From NCBI RefSeq assembly GCF_964019385.1, contig NC_088654.1, positions 28,512,207-28,576,206 on the forward strand: a stretch of 64,000 bases of DNA, given 5' to 3'. The notes under the pieces were generated by a model. That model did no database searches. It was not told the DNA's origin and was given only the letters and a program-made list of their open reading frames with translations. The position numbers and the translations under genes were made by a program. This DNA is from Sycon ciliatum (taxonomy: Eukaryota > Porifera > Calcarea > Leucosolenida > Sycettidae). The stretch's first letter is position 1; each line of letters opens with the position of its first letter. This document shows positions 62,236 through 64,000 of this stretch, piece by piece.

Positions 62236-64000
62236 ATGGCGGAGGATCACAAATTACCAGCGTTTCTCCTAAAGGCGCAGACACGATTGGGTGATGCAGT
62301 CAAGGATCGTGGTGTGCAGATCAGCGGGGGTTTAGGAACAGATAGGGAAATAGCTTTGAGCGAGCTCTTTGTCAATCTTACTCTGCTGACGAAGGATGAA
62401 GTAGAAAAACTTTTCAAGAGCGAGTCGTTCTTTTCCTCCGAATCTGAGAGAGCACGCCAGCTAGATGCTATCAGAGCAGCTCAGGATGGAAAGTCCGCAA
62501 AGACACGTGGCATTGAGCTTAGCGAGATCTTCTCTGACACTTGTAGCGATAGTGCAAAGGACCAAGCAGGTGCCAGAGCAGTAGTTGATGCGGAATGTGG
62601 ACTTCTGTCACAGTCTCGTGCAGCTAGCAATGTGTCCATTGGAGTGAAAAAGAATAACGTGCTTGCGTTTGGCAGTGCGGGCAGTGGCAAATCTACAATC
62701 TTCCTTCTAATGCTGGAATACCTGTGGGCTATAGATTCGCTGTTGAAGGAGAAGATTGATCTTGTCTTGGCTGTTGAGTTACGACGTGCTGAGGTGCGAT
62801 CTGCAACTAACCTGTGTGAGTTGCTGGCTGCTCGATTCGACAGGTTGGATATGGAACAAGATGAGCTGGAGGAGATAGCTCGTTACTTTCGCCGTCATCC
62901 GTCACATCTCTGTGTTGTACTTGACGGCATGGATGAATGCAGCCTGCAGAAATGTAGCCCTTACATGCAAGACATGCTGTTGAGGGAACGCAGTGTTGAT
63001 ATGCATGTGGTGGTGACATCTCGACCATGCGCCGATGCGTACAAGTTAAGCCAATGTGGAAAGTACCATCAACAACTGGAGGTTATCGGATTCTCACAAG
63101 AGAACGTGAAGACGTACGTGAGAAAAGTGGTGGGCGGAAAACAAGCGGAGGAGATGCTGGAGAAGCTGCATGCACAGCCGGACATGCTAGCATTGATGGG
63201 AACTCCATTATTTGCTGCTCTGGCATGTGAGCTGTACCACAGCGGACGTGGCTTGGCGAAATCGAGCACAGCGTTGTACGAGTCGCTACTTCTACGCGTC
63301 TTGGAGCGGAATGCAGGCAAATTGCACAAGTCGTTTGCCGAGACGGATGCACGGGAGATGAAGTTGCTGTACGAGGTCTCCCGCTTTGCACTTGCAATGT
63401 TGTCGGTGCAAAAGGCCGTGTTCAGCGAGTCGGAAGTGAAAGGCGCCGGTCTAAGTGATGCCGCTCTTCAGCTTGGACTCCTGATAGCTTACAAAGACGG
63501 CACCTCGACTGAGAACCGACAGTACCGCTTCGCTCACCTGTCCCTACAGGAGTTCATGTCGGCATGGTATCTGTCACGCGAAGTGCTGAAGGACGAGCAT
63601 GACGCGGCATGGCTGGTGAAGAGAGTCGGTCATTACAGTGGTCACATGACAATGTTCTGGCGCTTCGTCATTACACTGTTACCGCGCAAGCCCTCGTTCG
63701 TCGTCATGGAGCATCTCTGGCGGCTAATCTGTGAGAAGCGTACATCGTCAACATCGGACACTGCCGACTCTCGTCTCGTGGCTGACATTGTCAGCTACTC
63801 CCATCTCAAGTCTGCACGTCCGGGTCTTGAAAGGATTCAATCCATACTTTGTGCAACGCTAACGTATGAGAAAATGAAAGAACTGGCCTACAAGCTGCTG
63901 GACAAGACGTGCGGTGAGGGCAACGGCTGCCAACGTGTCGAGAGCGCTTTGCCACGGGGGAGAGAGTTGACGGATGAACTATTTCTGTCAACTCTCATCG
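62236..64000 (+). CDS. NACHT-LRR (NLR-type) receptor, copy 2, 3' end outside window
   Basis: ATG at 62236-62238, open for 588 codons to the window edge. The start is chosen because it is the first ATG after stop codons and the frame matches copy 1 from residue 22 on. The N-terminus (MAEDHKLPAFLLKAQTRLGD) is not a recognised CARD, PYD or Death domain. Walker A is GSAGSGKS (Ser codon 62692-62694), Walker B LDGMDEC at about 62920-62940, and the sensor strand VVVTSRP follows. Identity to copy 1 is very high over about 1.7 kb, with several small in-frame differences (for example one extra Gln-Ser before SRAASN). The LRR part would lie beyond the window. Probably the functional paralogue. Confidence 0.9.
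   Translation, partial: MAEDHKLPAFLLKAQTRLGDAVKDRGVQISGGLGTDREIALSELFVNLTLLTKDEVEKLFKSESFFSSESERARQLDAIRAAQDGKSAKTRGIELSEIFSDTCSDSAKDQAGARAVVDAECGLLSQSRAASNVSIGVKKNNVLAFGSAGSGKSTIFLLMLEYLWAIDSLLKEKIDLVLAVELRRAEVRSATNLCELLAARFDRLDMEQDELEEIARYFRRHPSHLCVVLDGMDECSLQKCSPYMQDMLLRERSVDMHVVVTSRPCADAYKLSQCGKYHQQLEVIGFSQENVKTYVRKVVGGKQAEEMLEKLHAQPDMLALMGTPLFAALACELYHSGRGLAKSSTALYESLLLRVLERNAGKLHKSFAETDAREMKLLYEVSRFALAMLSVQKAVFSESEVKGAGLSDAALQLGLLIAYKDGTSTENRQYRFAHLSLQEFMSAWYLSREVLKDEHDAAWLVKRVGHYSGHMTMFWRFVITLLPRKPSFVVMEHLWRLICEKRTSSTSDTADSRLVADIVSYSHLKSARPGLERIQSILCATLTYEKMKELAYKLLDKTCGEGNGCQRVESALPRGRELTDELFLSTLI

Overview
This is eukaryotic, almost certainly metazoan, genomic DNA. The evidence is two NACHT-LRR (NLR-type) immune receptor genes, a pair of secreted cystine-knot ligand genes with spliced 5' UTRs, several animal-type LINEs with APE endonuclease, one Ty3/Gypsy element, many short inverted-repeat elements and very dense (TG/CA)n microsatellites. 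NLR expansions with this repeat load are known from sponges, cnidarians and other marine invertebrates. The species cannot be fixed from the sequence. There are no operons, no Shine-Dalgarno sites and no CRISPR array.

Layout. 1-2.6 kb: an NLR gene whose 5' end lies just outside the window. 2.6-13.1 kb: gene-poor DNA of (TG)n tracts, minisatellites (34, 32, 82 and 62 bp units), a LINE fragment and several MITE-like elements. 13.1-13.6 kb: a foldback whose two arms each carry a tRNA-like sequence. 13.75-20.6 kb: a stack of nested insertions, namely a 394-bp-type MITE split by a hAT-like element, which is split by two LINEs, one of which carries a further small tail insertion. 21.2-25.1 kb: a TIR element and a third LINE. 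26.9-29.7 kb and 42.3-38.7 kb: two paralogous secreted cystine-knot genes in convergent orientation, each with a matching TATA/initiator region, 91-nt untranslated exon, long intron ending in (TG)n and single coding exon. Between them lie a foldback SINE pair, a full-length LINE (32.5-37.4 kb) and one isolated cellular exon. 37.9-48.6 kb: minisatellites, (CA)n and zinc-finger fragments. 49.5-51.1 kb: short hairpin repeats and an 861-bp foldback. 51.1-56.3 kb: a structurally complete Gypsy element on the minus strand. 56.4-62.0 kb: MITEs, one of them split by two TTAA-flanked foldbacks that share a TTAA. 62.2-64.0 kb: a second NLR gene, open to the window edge.

How it fits together. The cellular content appears to be two NLR paralogues (cytosolic pattern-recognition/scaffold ATPases) about 60 kb apart in the same orientation, and an inverted duplication of a hormone/growth-factor-like gene. 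The first NLR copy has lost the conserved Ser/Thr of its Walker A motif, while the second keeps it. Most of the rest is mobile DNA, and target-site duplications plus one intact 'empty-site' copy allow the insertion order to be read from the sequence.
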